64,000 nucleotides of DNA, from the NCBI RefSeq assembly GCF_006716265.1, contig NZ_VFOS01000005.1:62001-126000 (forward strand), given 5' to 3'. Shown piece after piece: positions 10,204-19,302 of this stretch (positions within the stretch are counted from its first letter, which is position 1; each line of letters opens with the position of its first letter). The DNA is from Rarobacter faecitabidus. Lineage in GTDB: Bacteria > Actinomycetota > Actinomycetes > Actinomycetales > Cellulomonadaceae. Made by a program: the position numbers and the translations under genes. The notes beneath the pieces are model-generated. The model worked only from the letters and a program-made list of their open reading frames with translations, was not told the origin of the DNA and ran no database searches.

Positions 10204-13200
10204 GTGCGGTCAACGCTCACCACATACCGCCTGTCCGCAGGTCTGACGGCGCTCGCCCTTGCGGTTACCTGCGCATCCGTCCCAGCCGCAGCCCAGAACG
10301 AGGACGGTACGGGGGGACCGCCGAGCGCCGTCGCCACCGACAACGCGGCCATCGCCGCTGCGCAGAACGACAACTACGTCGATGGCAGCGAATCGGTGGG
10401 TTCCGCTGACTGGCTGGCGGATGCGACCGGGCGCAAACGGGTGTTCATCCAGACGCGAGGTACATCCGCGTTGATGGCGCTGTCAAAGGCCGAGAAGAAG
10501 GGCATCAGCGCCGCGGCAGCTCGGCGCAGCGCGCGCACCATCGCCGACGCGACCATCGCCAAGACGAACGTCATTGTGGACGCCGTCAAGCAACTCGACC
10601 CCGCCGCCTTCGAGATGTACGGCTCGCAGTACACGGTCCCCGGAGTGGCGATGGAGGCCTCAGCGGTGGCCCTGCGCAAGGCCCTCAACTTCGACAACGT
10701 CGTCACCATCGTGGAACTGCCGTACTACGAGCGCCCCGCGCTGGAGACGGCCACGGGCGGCTCGATTTCCACCCAGACCGCCGACGGGGCAGACCTCATT
10801 AGGGCGATTGCCGCCTGGCAGGCCGGTCACACGGGGCAGGACGTCGTGGTTGCCGTGGCCGATTCCGGCTTCGACTACACGCATTCCGACTTCGGCGGTC
10901 CCGGTACGACCGCCGCCTACAACACGGCCAAGTCAAACCCGGCGGCCACGCCCCAGTCGGGCTGGTTCGATTCCACGAAGGTCAAGGGCATGATCGACCT
11001 GGCCGGGGCGACGGGCACTGGGCAGAACCCCGATGGCAACCCGATTCCGACCGTCAGCGGTTTCGACCACGGTACTCACGTAGCCGGCATCGTCGCGGGG
11101 TGGGGCGTCAACACCAACGGAACCCGCTTCGCGCCGTCGAGCTACTCGTCCGTGAGCGCCGCGCAGGTCAAGGCACTCAAGATCGGACCCGGGATGGCAC
11201 CCAATGCCAAACTGTGGCCCATCAAGATCTTCGCCGACGGCAGCAGCGGGGGCACGTCGCTCGGCGTCGCGTCCCTCGAGTACGTGGCACAGCAGGCCGG
11301 GCAGGGGAACAAGATCGATGTAATCAACCAGTCCATCGGATCGGACTGGGGGCAGGTCAACAACACCTACAAGGAGAACGCGCTCCAGGTCCTGAACCAG
11401 TACGGCATCATCGCAGTGATCTCCGAGGGCAACGGTGGCGACTACGTCGACATCGGCGGATCGCCCGGGGTTCAGGAGCGGGCACTCACGGTTGCGTCGG
11501 CCGACAATACCGTGACGAACGGCTCCGTGCCAATCTCCAGCTTCAGTTCCCGCGGGGCGCACGGTTCGTACGATGGCCGCGTGAAGCCCGACCTCACCGC
11601 CATCGGCGGCAGCGTGGTATCAGCCTACAGCGGCACTGGGTCGAACAGCACCCCGGCGTCGGGCACCTCCATGTCCTCGCCCATGACCGCGGGAGCGGCG
11701 GCCGTCGCGATCGGTGCCCACCCGGGGTGGAAGGCCAACAACGACAACGCCGCCTTGCGATTCAAGGCGCTGATGATGAACACGGCCTCGTCCGGCGTGG
11801 CGGACGCCGCGGGAAGGAAGTACTCGCTCACGCGAACGGGCACGGGCCTGGTCAATACCGCCGATGCCGCGAAGTCCAAGGTGTGGCTCGCCTCCGACCA
11901 GAACGATCACCTCGTGACCGCGTCCTTCGGGGTCGTCGAGGCGTCGGGACCAACCACGCTGACGCGCACCGTGACGGTGCACAACGATGGCGCGTCGCAG
12001 GTCACCTTCAACACCGGCTACGTGCCGTTCACCGCCGTGCCCGGCGTCAACTTCACCGCCTCTCCCGCCCAGATATCGATCGCGGCGGGCGCCGCGGCGA
12101 AGGTGACGGTAACGCTGTCGATTCCCGACCCGCTCGCGCTACGGCGCACCATCGACCCGACCATGTCGTCCACCACCTCGGACGGTAAGGCACGCCAATA
12201 CGTCACCGAGGCCTCGGGCATCCTCGATCTCCAGTCAACCGATCCGGCAAACGTGCCCTGGTTGCGCCTCGGAGTCTTCGCGGCCCCCAAGCCCGCCACC
12301 AAGATCGTGGGTCAGGCGCCCGTCTTCGCCGGTTCGGATCCGCTCAAGGGCACCCTCACGTTCGGCGGTACGGGCCTCGACTTCGGCGCCACCAGCTTCG
12401 CCGAAGCCGCCCAGCCGCTCAGCATGGGCTTCCAGTGGGGCATCACGGACGACAACAACAATGTGGATGAGCGGGACTATACCCGCCGATCGGCCGACAC
12501 CGATGTCGTCGGTGCCGCCACAAACGCCCCCGAACTCGCGGAGAAATCAAACGGAACCCTCTACTTCGCGATCGCCGGGCGAGGCAATCGCGCGCGCCCT
12601 GTGACTGGCATGGACTCGGTCTCGGCGACCATCGAGCTCACCACTAAGTTCAACAACGCCAAGTACCGGCTCGAGCTCGTCCAGCCGAAGAACCAGGGGT
12701 CGTCCAAGAAGGACGATCGCTACGTGGTGCGCACCATCCGACTGAGCGACAACGCCGTCGTGGAGACGCAGAGCGTCAACGGCTACGACGCGGGACTAGA
12801 CACCAACGCGTTCGACAGCAACGTCTGGATCCTCACCGTCAATCTCAAGAACATCGGATTCGCCGCCGGGCACACCGGCAGCACCGAGATCGAATACAAG
12901 GCGCGCCTGATCGCGGACAGCCTGAACGACGACACCGGGACGATCACCTACGACGTCTACAACCCCGACCTCTGGTTCGAGCGACCCGCGTCGTGGAACT
13001 CCCACTTCGTGAGGTCCGTCGCCGGCACCAACCTGGTCATCCACCGCAAGAGCCAGGACACCAATGCCAAGGTGCTGCTCGTCCATATGCACAACGTGAG
13101 TGGGACGCGCACGCAGGTGCTGGATGTTCCGCCGGACACGGTGACCTCGTCGAGCCCGCCGGTGATCACCGGACTGCCGCGCGTCGGCCAGACGCTGACC

Positions 13201-14400
13201 GCCACGCCGGGCCAGTGGACAGGTGCGGCCACCTTCGGCTTCGCCTACCAGTGGCTGCGGGGCGGGCAGGCGATCGGCGGAGCGACCGGTTCGTCCTATA
13301 CGGTCGCGGCCGGGGACGAGGGCAAGGCCTTCTCTGTGCGCGTCACCGCCACGCGCGGCACCAAATCAGGTACCGCAACCTCGGCGAGCGTCACCGTGCA
13401 CGACGGCTCGCCAGTCGCCACCGTCCCTCCCGCGATCTCGGGCCTCCCTGTCGCTGGGGCGACGCTAGCGGCCACGCCCGGCACCTGGCTCGACGCCGAC
13501 GGGGCGACGTTCGCCTACCAGTGGCTGCGGGGCGGGCAGGCGATCGGCGGCGCGACCGGCCCGACCTACCCGGTCGCCGCGCAGGACGAACGCGCCGACC
13601 TCTCCGTCCGCGTCAGCGCGACAGCGGGCGGCCGAACGGGGCAGGCGACCTCCGCCGCGGTCACCGTGGTTCCGCTCAGCGGGTCGGCGGGCGCCGGGCA
13701 AGGAGGCGAGGACGAGTCCACCGCCGGGCTGGGAATCTCGCTGTCGGCTGCCACCCAGGCCTACGGCAAGGGCGGAGTGATCGCGACAGTGCGGGTACCT
13801 CGAGCGGTTGTCGTGGTCGGCGCGGTCGTGAAGATCCGCAGCGGCGAGACGGTGCTGGGGCAGAAGGCGCTCGCGGCCGATGACATCGGGATTGCCACCT
13901 CGGCGGCCAGCGGGTATCTGTCTGTCGAGGTACCGATCAGCGCGACGGCTGCCGCAGGCAGGCACTCGGTTGTCGCCACCTACACCGTCCAGGCCGGTGC
14001 CACGACGGTGACGCTCACCTCCGCCTCGACCGTGCTGACTGTGACGGCGGGAGGCTCGTCCACACCGCCCAAGACCAGCACCAAGCCCGGGACGAAAAAA
14101 GCCGCCAAGAAGGGCGCGAAGATCACCCTCAAGGTGTCGAAGAAGTCTGTGCGCGCCGGCGCGACCGTGAAGGTGCGCGTCAAGGTCACCGCCGGCGGCA
14201 AGGCCGCCAGCGGCAAGGTTGCGATCCGCGTCGGCAAGAAGACCGTGAAGGTCGTCAAGTTGAAGAAGGGCAAGCGCAACGTCAAGGTCAAACTGAAGAA
14301 GGCCGGGAAGCAGAAGATCACGGTGAGATTCCGAGGATCGGCGAAGGTGAAGCCCAAGACCTCCAAAGCCAAGGTGGTGCGGGTGCTGCGCGCGGTCTAG
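10204..14400 (+). CDS. Secreted subtilisin-like serine protease (S8) with Ig-like and Lys-rich modules
   Basis: 1398 aa. The GTG at 10204 is chosen because GGGAG sits six bases upstream and a signal peptide follows (Arg, then a hydrophobic LTALALAVTCASVPAAA). Catalytic triad: Asp220 (VADSG), His289 (DHGTHVAG) and Ser489 (SGTSMSSP). A prodomain-like stretch precedes it, and a large insert separates His and Ser, as in lactocepin-type subtilases. Fn3-like regions follow, then two Ig-like repeats around 13160-13410 and 13420-13670 sharing nearly identical DNA. Next come another Ig-like module and a Lys-rich tail (14080-14400). There is no LPXTG. It is convergent with the MFS gene, overlapping by 4 bp. 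It probably degrades host or environmental proteins outside the cell. Confidence 0.9.
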   Translation: MRSTLTTYRLSAGLTALALAVTCASVPAAAQNEDGTGGPPSAVATDNAAIAAAQNDNYVDGSESVGSADWLADATGRKRVFIQTRGTSALMALSKAEKKGISAAAARRSARTIADATIAKTNVIVDAVKQLDPAAFEMYGSQYTVPGVAMEASAVALRKALNFDNVVTIVELPYYERPALETATGGSISTQTADGADLIRAIAAWQAGHTGQDVVVAVADSGFDYTHSDFGGPGTTAAYNTAKSNPAATPQSGWFDSTKVKGMIDLAGATGTGQNPDGNPIPTVSGFDHGTHVAGIVAGWGVNTNGTRFAPSSYSSVSAAQVKALKIGPGMAPNAKLWPIKIFADGSSGGTSLGVASLEYVAQQAGQGNKIDVINQSIGSDWGQVNNTYKENALQVLNQYGIIAVISEGNGGDYVDIGGSPGVQERALTVASADNTVTNGSVPISSFSSRGAHGSYDGRVKPDLTAIGGSVVSAYSGTGSNSTPASGTSMSSPMTAGAAAVAIGAHPGWKANNDNAALRFKALMMNTASSGVADAAGRKYSLTRTGTGLVNTADAAKSKVWLASDQNDHLVTASFGVVEASGPTTLTRTVTVHNDGASQVTFNTGYVPFTAVPGVNFTASPAQISIAAGAAAKVTVTLSIPDPLALRRTIDPTMSSTTSDGKARQYVTEASGILDLQSTDPANVPWLRLGVFAAPKPATKIVGQAPVFAGSDPLKGTLTFGGTGLDFGATSFAEAAQPLSMGFQWGITDDNNNVDERDYTRRSADTDVVGAATNAPELAEKSNGTLYFAIAGRGNRARPVTGMDSVSATIELTTKFNNAKYRLELVQPKNQGSSKKDDRYVVRTIRLSDNAVVETQSVNGYDAGLDTNAFDSNVWILTVNLKNIGFAAGHTGSTEIEYKARLIADSLNDDTGTITYDVYNPDLWFERPASWNSHFVRSVAGTNLVIHRKSQDTNAKVLLVHMHNVSGTRTQVLDVPPDTVTSSSPPVITGLPRVGQTLTATPGQWTGAATFGFAYQWLRGGQAIGGATGSSYTVAAGDEGKAFSVRVTATRGTKSGTATSASVTVHDGSPVATVPPAISGLPVAGATLAATPGTWLDADGATFAYQWLRGGQAIGGATGPTYPVAAQDERADLSVRVSATAGGRTGQATSAAVTVVPLSGSAGAGQGGEDESTAGLGISLSAATQAYGKGGVIATVRVPRAVVVVGAVVKIRSGETVLGQKALAADDIGIATSAASGYLSVEVPISATAAAGRHSVVATYTVQAGATTVTLTSASTVLTVTAGGSSTPPKTSTKPGTKKAAKKGAKITLKVSKKSVRAGATVKVRVKVTAGGKAASGKVAIRVGKKTVKVVKLKKGKRNVKVKLKKAGKQKITVRFRGSAKVKPKTSKAKVVRVLRAV
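13240..13559 (+). repeat. Intragenic Ig-module repeat
   Basis: Bases 13240-13289 and 13510-13559 are identical except for one position. They encode the same AYQWLRGGQAIGGATG core of two consecutive Ig-like domains. This points to recent duplication or conversion. Confidence 0.85.
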
Positions 14401-15761
14401 CGTCCGCGCCAGCGGGCCCAGGCCTCCGAGAGCGGCGGGACGATGATGCCGCTCTCGGCCATCGTGGAGCGGGTGCGGGCGCGGCAGACGAGGACGCCGA
14501 CCACGCCTACCGCCCACACGGCAAGCACGACCAGGAACGCGAGCCGGAAGTCGGAGAGTGTGTAGCCGGCACCCCGCTTCGCTAGATCGAGCACGACTCC
14601 GATGCCGAGCACCGTCATCATCGCGCCCACGAATCCGCCAACATTGACCAGTCCGGTAGCGCTGCCGAGTCGGGCGGGGTCGGTGAAGGTGCGTGCGTAG
14701 TCGAACCCAATCAACGATCCCGGTCCGCCGACGGAGATCAGGGTGACGAAGACGAACAGCACCCACATCGGACGGGGCGTGGCCGGAACGATGACGAGCA
14801 GCCAGCCCACGGCGACGCCGACCGCGATCGCGAGTACCGCCCACGATCGCCGCAGGGGATGGCGGGCCGTGAATTCGCCGATGATCGGGCCGGAGACGAT
14901 GCTCATCAGCACGCACCAGGTGAGCAGCCAGCTCGCCTGAGTGCTGGTCGTCCCCTGCGCCGTAACGAGGAACGGATAGCCCCACATGAGGGCGAATGCG
15001 TTGAGCGAGAAGCCCGTCACCAGGTGCGACCAGAAGCCGAGCCACGTGCCGGGATGACGGACCACTGCCCTGAGGGTCGCGGTGTTCGGTGGCCGCGGGA
15101 CGGGACTCAACGGGGAGGGCGCGAAGGAGAACTCGTCCTCGCCGAGCGCGGTCGGCCTGGGCGCGGAACGGGGGCGATCGTGTACGAATACCGCCACCGC
15201 GCACGCGGCGACGCCGCCGAGGACGGCGAGCGCGACGAACGAGAAGGACCAGCCGCGAGAGTGCAGGAAGGCGACGAACGGGAAAGCGGCCACCACCTGC
15301 CCGAACTGGCCGACGATGCCCGTCAACTGCGTCAGGAGAGGCACCCGCCGTGGCGGAAACCAGTTGGGGAGCAGTCGGACCACTCCCACGAACGTGGTCG
15401 CATCTCCCAGACCGATCAGGACGCGCATGCCGATCGCGAGCCCGACGCCGGGGACGAGCGCCATGCCGAGTTGGCCGAGCGTCATCAGGGCAGCGCCGAC
15501 GAGTATCACGCGGCGAGGCCCGAACCGGTCAAGCGCCATCCCGACGGGAAGCTGGGCGGCCGCATATACACCGAGCTGAACGACTGAGAACAGAGAGACC
15601 GTGGTGGCATCGATGTGGAAGCGATCCAGGGCGTCGAGTGACGCGACACCGAACGAGGCCCGGTGCGCGACAGCCGCGATGTACGCGAATAGACCAGCGC
15701 ACCAGACCAGCGTCGCCCCCGCGTGGGCGCGGTGGATGGCCGGGCGGCTTTTCGCAGTCAT
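14397..15761 (-). CDS. Major facilitator superfamily transporter
   Basis: 454 aa with about 12 hydrophobic segments and an MFS loop 2-3 signature (GMALDRFGPRRVILVG). A hydrophilic central loop (about 205-230) separates the two halves. The ATG at 15761 has GGATGATGGG just before it. The product sits in the cytoplasmic membrane; the substrate is not evident, and the layout is closest to nitrate/sugar-phosphate-like or general metabolite MFS carriers. It is divergent from the second subtilase and convergent with the first. Confidence 0.85.
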   Translation of the reverse strand: MTAKSRPAIHRAHAGATLVWCAGLFAYIAAVAHRASFGVASLDALDRFHIDATTVSLFSVVQLGVYAAAQLPVGMALDRFGPRRVILVGAALMTLGQLGMALVPGVGLAIGMRVLIGLGDATTFVGVVRLLPNWFPPRRVPLLTQLTGIVGQFGQVVAAFPFVAFLHSRGWSFSFVALAVLGGVAACAVAVFVHDRPRSAPRPTALGEDEFSFAPSPLSPVPRPPNTATLRAVVRHPGTWLGFWSHLVTGFSLNAFALMWGYPFLVTAQGTTSTQASWLLTWCVLMSIVSGPIIGEFTARHPLRRSWAVLAIAVGVAVGWLLVIVPATPRPMWVLFVFVTLISVGGPGSLIGFDYARTFTDPARLGSATGLVNVGGFVGAMMTVLGIGVVLDLAKRGAGYTLSDFRLAFLVVLAVWAVGVVGVLVCRARTRSTMAESGIIVPPLSEAWARWRGR

Positions 15762-15854
15762 CCCATCATCCTAGGGTGGGTGGGCTCGGGTAGAGTTTCA
15801 TCAGTAGGGGCCCGTTCGATGCCGCTCCTGACACACAGAGGAGGGGACCTCGTC

Positions 15855-18800
15855 GTGAGACCCACCCGCGCCCACGTCGCCGCGCTGACCGCCATCCTGT
15901 TCGCGCTCGGATCGGCCACGTTGACCACGGTCCCCGCCGCTGCCGCTGATCTCACGCCGGCTCCGATTTCGCCCGTGGTCAGCACGGTCGCCAACGATGA
16001 CACGCTCACGGCGGACCTCGCCGATCAGGCGGCTGACCTGGACGGTAAGGACAAGGGCAGGAAGATCGGCGTCATCGCCGTGCTCGACGTCCCGGCCGCG
16101 AACGGCAGACCCGCCTCGAAGCGGAGTATCGCCGCGGCGCGATCGTCCGTCCTCGGCGACTTGCCCTCGAAGCATGCGGTCGCCAACACGACCTACAGCA
16201 ATCTTCCGGCGATCTCGCTCGATGTTGACGCGACGGGGCTGGCGGCTTTGGCGGCCCACGAGGACGTGCTGACCGTCCAGCGCAACACGGTCGTCAAACT
16301 CTCCATGGTGACGGCGAACAACCTCACCGGCGCGACCCAAGTCATCGAGAACGAAGACGTCACGGGGACGGGGACCACGGTCGCGATCATCGACACCGGC
16401 GTCGACAAGACGAATGGCGAAATCCATCCGGGTCTCGCGGGCGACGTCGTGGGCGAGGCGTGCTTCCACGAAAACGGTGGCTGCGCTTCAGCGACCGACG
16501 CCAAGGATATAGACGGCCACGGAACCCATGTCGCGGGCATCATCACGGGTCCCAATGGAGTTGCCCCGTCTGCCAAGGTGTATCCGATCAAAGTGTTCGC
16601 TGATGGTCCGACCGCCGAGTGTCCGACCACCGAGTGCCCGACCACTGACGGCGATATTCTGGCGGCGCTGGATCACGTCGTCGGACTCAACATCGCTCAT
16701 CCCGGCACAATCGACGAGGTCAACATGAGCCTCGGCGGAGGCGCATTCGAAACGGCGGAATCCTGCAACGCCGCGAATCCCGCGTACCTGCAGGCATTCG
16801 CGACGCTGAACGGTCAGGGCGTGAGCACGTTCGTCGCGACCGGCAACGAGGAGTACACCGACGCGGTCGCGGCTCCCGCCTGCGTCGACGGAGCGATCGG
16901 TGTCGGATCGGTCGATACGACCGATCCGGCGAGCGACCCCTATTGCTGGGGGGCGACCCACAGCCCCATCGGTCAGGTCTCGTGTTTCTCCAACGCGACG
17001 CCCGTCCAGGGGAAGGACGAACTGGTGGACGTTGTCGCGCCGGGTTGCGAGATCGTTTCCCTGGGACTGAACGGCAATTCGAATACGACCATGTGCGGCA
17101 CATCAATGGCCACTCCCTACGCCGCAGGGGTCGGCGCGCTGGCCGCCGAGATCGCGGCGCATAACGGCCGGACCCTGACCCCGGCTCTTCTCGAGGATCT
17201 GCTCGAATCGACCGGCGTGCAGGTGGCCGACCCGCGCTATCCGCCGACTGCTCCCAAGTTCCCGCGCGTGTCCCCGCCGGGCATCAAGCAGTCACTCGAG
17301 CTCGAGGTGCCTGCCACTACGGCCAGCGGCGTCGGCACGACATCCGCTACCGTGTCCTGGGGGTCGATAGCGGGCGCGACCGGTTACCAGGTGAATGTCA
17401 CCTCCGAGATCACCGGCGATACCGAGACGATCACCGTAGGCGGTCTCACGACGACTGTGCCGCTCGGCTGCGGCCCCCACGCAATCACCGTGCGGGCCGT
17501 GTCGTCCGGTGGGATCCCGTCGCTGCCGTCGGACCCGTTCGTCCTGACCGTCCGAAACTGCCCGGCGGCCGTGGAGGACGTGACGCTCACGGCCATCGAT
17601 GACCAGAGTCACACGATTTCCTGGTCGGTTCCGGACGAGCCCTCCGGCGCCATTGTCCTTCAGCGTCGTTCGCTGCACGGTCAGTGGGGGGACGTGCAGA
17701 CACTGCCGACCAGCGCCGTCAGCCACGTCGATGCCGTGTCCTCATGCGGACTCGTCGAGTACCGGGTCTTCGCGCAGGACGCCAATGCTGATCGCTCGGT
17801 CGCGAGCGACGTGGTGCGGCGCGGCATCTGCGCACCGGCCAATGATGAGGTCGCGGCCGCCACCGTCCTGACGCAGACGCCGCCGGGACAGGCCGCCCAG
17901 CAGATCACGGAACCGGACGCGATGTGGGCGACCTCATCCCTGACCGATCCCGTGGTCAGCTGCACCCAGGGCTTCGCGGCGAACACTCAGTGGTACACCT
18001 TCACTGCCTCGGCGCAAGGACGGGTCAACATCCGCACGACATCGGCGGGCGAGCCGAGCACGGAGGTCGATCCCGTCCTCGCTGTGTACGAGGGATCACC
18101 AGGGGCCTCGAACGAGGTCGCGTGCTCGGACGATGCGGGCACTTCGCTCGATTCCGATGTCACCGTGAACGTCACTGCCGGCCAAACCTACTTCGTGATG
18201 CTCGGGAATTGGGCGGACGTGGCGGGTGATTCGGCCAGCGTGCAGAAACTGGCGATCCAGTGGCTCCCCGTGGGCACGGTCGATAACGACACCTTCGCGG
18301 GAGCCACGGTGCTGACGGGGGCGGGATTCCACTCCTCCGTGATAGCGGCCGGATTCGCGACCGTCGCCTCCTCCGACCCGGCTCACCAGTGCGCCAGACT
18401 CGGACCGCGCGTGGGCGGCGGCACACTGTGGTGGCGCTACACGCCGACCGCGAACGGGAAACTCAATTTGAGCACGATCGGCAGCACAGAACGATTCGCC
18501 GACACCCTGCTGTCCGTCTACACCGGCACAGAAGGCAGCCTTTCGACGGTGGCCTGCAACGATGATGCCGTCGCCACGGTCACGTACTCGTCGCTCAGTT
18601 CCGTGGCGCTGCAGGCTGGCACAACCTACTCGATCCTGGTTTCGAGCTATTCCGCGACCATGCCCGGCAGCGCAAACGACCTCGTCACGCTTTCCGGAAC
18701 CTTCACGGCGAACGCGGCGATTCAGCCACCGGTGAAGCCCGCCGCGCCTGTGGCCGCGAAAACCTACAGGGTCAGCGTCAAGGCGAGTAAGAGGACGGCG

Positions 18801-19136
18801 AGGGCGACTAAGCGGCCGAAGAAGGTTATCGTCACGGTGAGGAACGCCGGCAATGCGGCGAGTCGCGTCCGGATCAAGGCCTCCAAGGCACCCCGGGGGT
18901 ACACGTTCGTGTATCGCTCGGCGGCGGGCAAGAACATCACCAAGCAGGTCACCGCAGGAAAGTATCGGACGGCAATCCTGAAGCCGGGTTCCTCGACCAG
19001 GATCACGGTGTCACTCAAACTCAAGCGGGTTAGGAAATCCGCGCTAGCCAAGAAGAAGGCCACGATCTCGATTCGGGTCACCTCGGTCGCCAAACCAGCC
19101 GCCAGCGCCACGGCGAAGGTCCGCGTGCGCAGGTAG
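15855..19136 (+). CDS. Secreted subtilase (S8) with Fn3, PPC-like and basic C-terminal modules
   Basis: 1093 aa. The GTG at 15855 has AGGAGGGG eight bases upstream and begins a signal peptide (VRPTRAHVAALTAILFALG...AAAAD). An I9-like propeptide is followed by triad Asp180 (IIDTGVD), His222 (GHGTHVAG) and Ser417 (CGTSMATP). A short near-repeat (ECPTTECPTTD) lies between His and Ser. C-terminal to the protease are Fn3-like domains (17300-17830), two pre-peptidase C-terminal-like domains (about 17850-18270 and 18280-18700) and a Lys/Arg-rich beta tail (18760-19136). It is not closely similar to the neighbouring subtilase outside the catalytic core. Several cysteines in the protease suggest disulfides. 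Confidence 0.9.
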   Translation: MRPTRAHVAALTAILFALGSATLTTVPAAAADLTPAPISPVVSTVANDDTLTADLADQAADLDGKDKGRKIGVIAVLDVPAANGRPASKRSIAAARSSVLGDLPSKHAVANTTYSNLPAISLDVDATGLAALAAHEDVLTVQRNTVVKLSMVTANNLTGATQVIENEDVTGTGTTVAIIDTGVDKTNGEIHPGLAGDVVGEACFHENGGCASATDAKDIDGHGTHVAGIITGPNGVAPSAKVYPIKVFADGPTAECPTTECPTTDGDILAALDHVVGLNIAHPGTIDEVNMSLGGGAFETAESCNAANPAYLQAFATLNGQGVSTFVATGNEEYTDAVAAPACVDGAIGVGSVDTTDPASDPYCWGATHSPIGQVSCFSNATPVQGKDELVDVVAPGCEIVSLGLNGNSNTTMCGTSMATPYAAGVGALAAEIAAHNGRTLTPALLEDLLESTGVQVADPRYPPTAPKFPRVSPPGIKQSLELEVPATTASGVGTTSATVSWGSIAGATGYQVNVTSEITGDTETITVGGLTTTVPLGCGPHAITVRAVSSGGIPSLPSDPFVLTVRNCPAAVEDVTLTAIDDQSHTISWSVPDEPSGAIVLQRRSLHGQWGDVQTLPTSAVSHVDAVSSCGLVEYRVFAQDANADRSVASDVVRRGICAPANDEVAAATVLTQTPPGQAAQQITEPDAMWATSSLTDPVVSCTQGFAANTQWYTFTASAQGRVNIRTTSAGEPSTEVDPVLAVYEGSPGASNEVACSDDAGTSLDSDVTVNVTAGQTYFVMLGNWADVAGDSASVQKLAIQWLPVGTVDNDTFAGATVLTGAGFHSSVIAAGFATVASSDPAHQCARLGPRVGGGTLWWRYTPTANGKLNLSTIGSTERFADTLLSVYTGTEGSLSTVACNDDAVATVTYSSLSSVALQAGTTYSILVSSYSATMPGSANDLVTLSGTFTANAAIQPPVKPAAPVAAKTYRVSVKASKRTARATKRPKKVIVTVRNAGNAASRVRIKASKAPRGYTFVYRSAAGKNITKQVTAGKYRTAILKPGSSTRITVSLKLKRVRKSALAKKKATISIRVTSVAKPAASATAKVRVRR

Positions 19137-19187
19137 CCCAGACGCACGACGCTGCTCGTCGAGACATTCGCGCAGCGACTGCGGTAA

Positions 19188-19225
19188 GTTAGGGGCGATC
19201 ACTCAAATGAGTGACCGCCCCTAAC
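19188..19225. terminator. 18-bp inverted repeat after the second subtilase
   Basis: Arms 19188-19205 and 19208-19225 match at 17 of 18 positions, with one A-C mismatch. It lies 52 bases after the subtilase stop and ahead of the GH92 promoter region. There is no T-tract. It could be a terminator or a large operator. Confidence 0.55.
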
Positions 19226-19236
19226 TCACTCCCGGC

Positions 19237-19252
19237 TGACAACGCTGTCGGT
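19237..19252. promoter_or_regulatory. Candidate LacI-type operator, copy 2
   Basis: It is identical over 16 bases to 10082-10097 and contains GACA-N-CG-N-TGTC. It lies about 50 bases before the GTG start of the second GH92 mannosidase. That spacing suits repression by the LacI regulator encoded at 5981. Confidence 0.55.
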
Positions 19253-19302
19253 TGCGAGTCAGACGAGGGGCTAACTTCACATACCTTCGAAGAAGCAGGT
19301 CG

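Noticed and set aside
13465-15204. Long reverse-strand frame of 579 codons
   Set aside because: It crosses the end of the subtilase and most of the MFS gene in other frames, is rich in Arg/Gly/Ala and shows no domain. It is a high-GC shadow frame.
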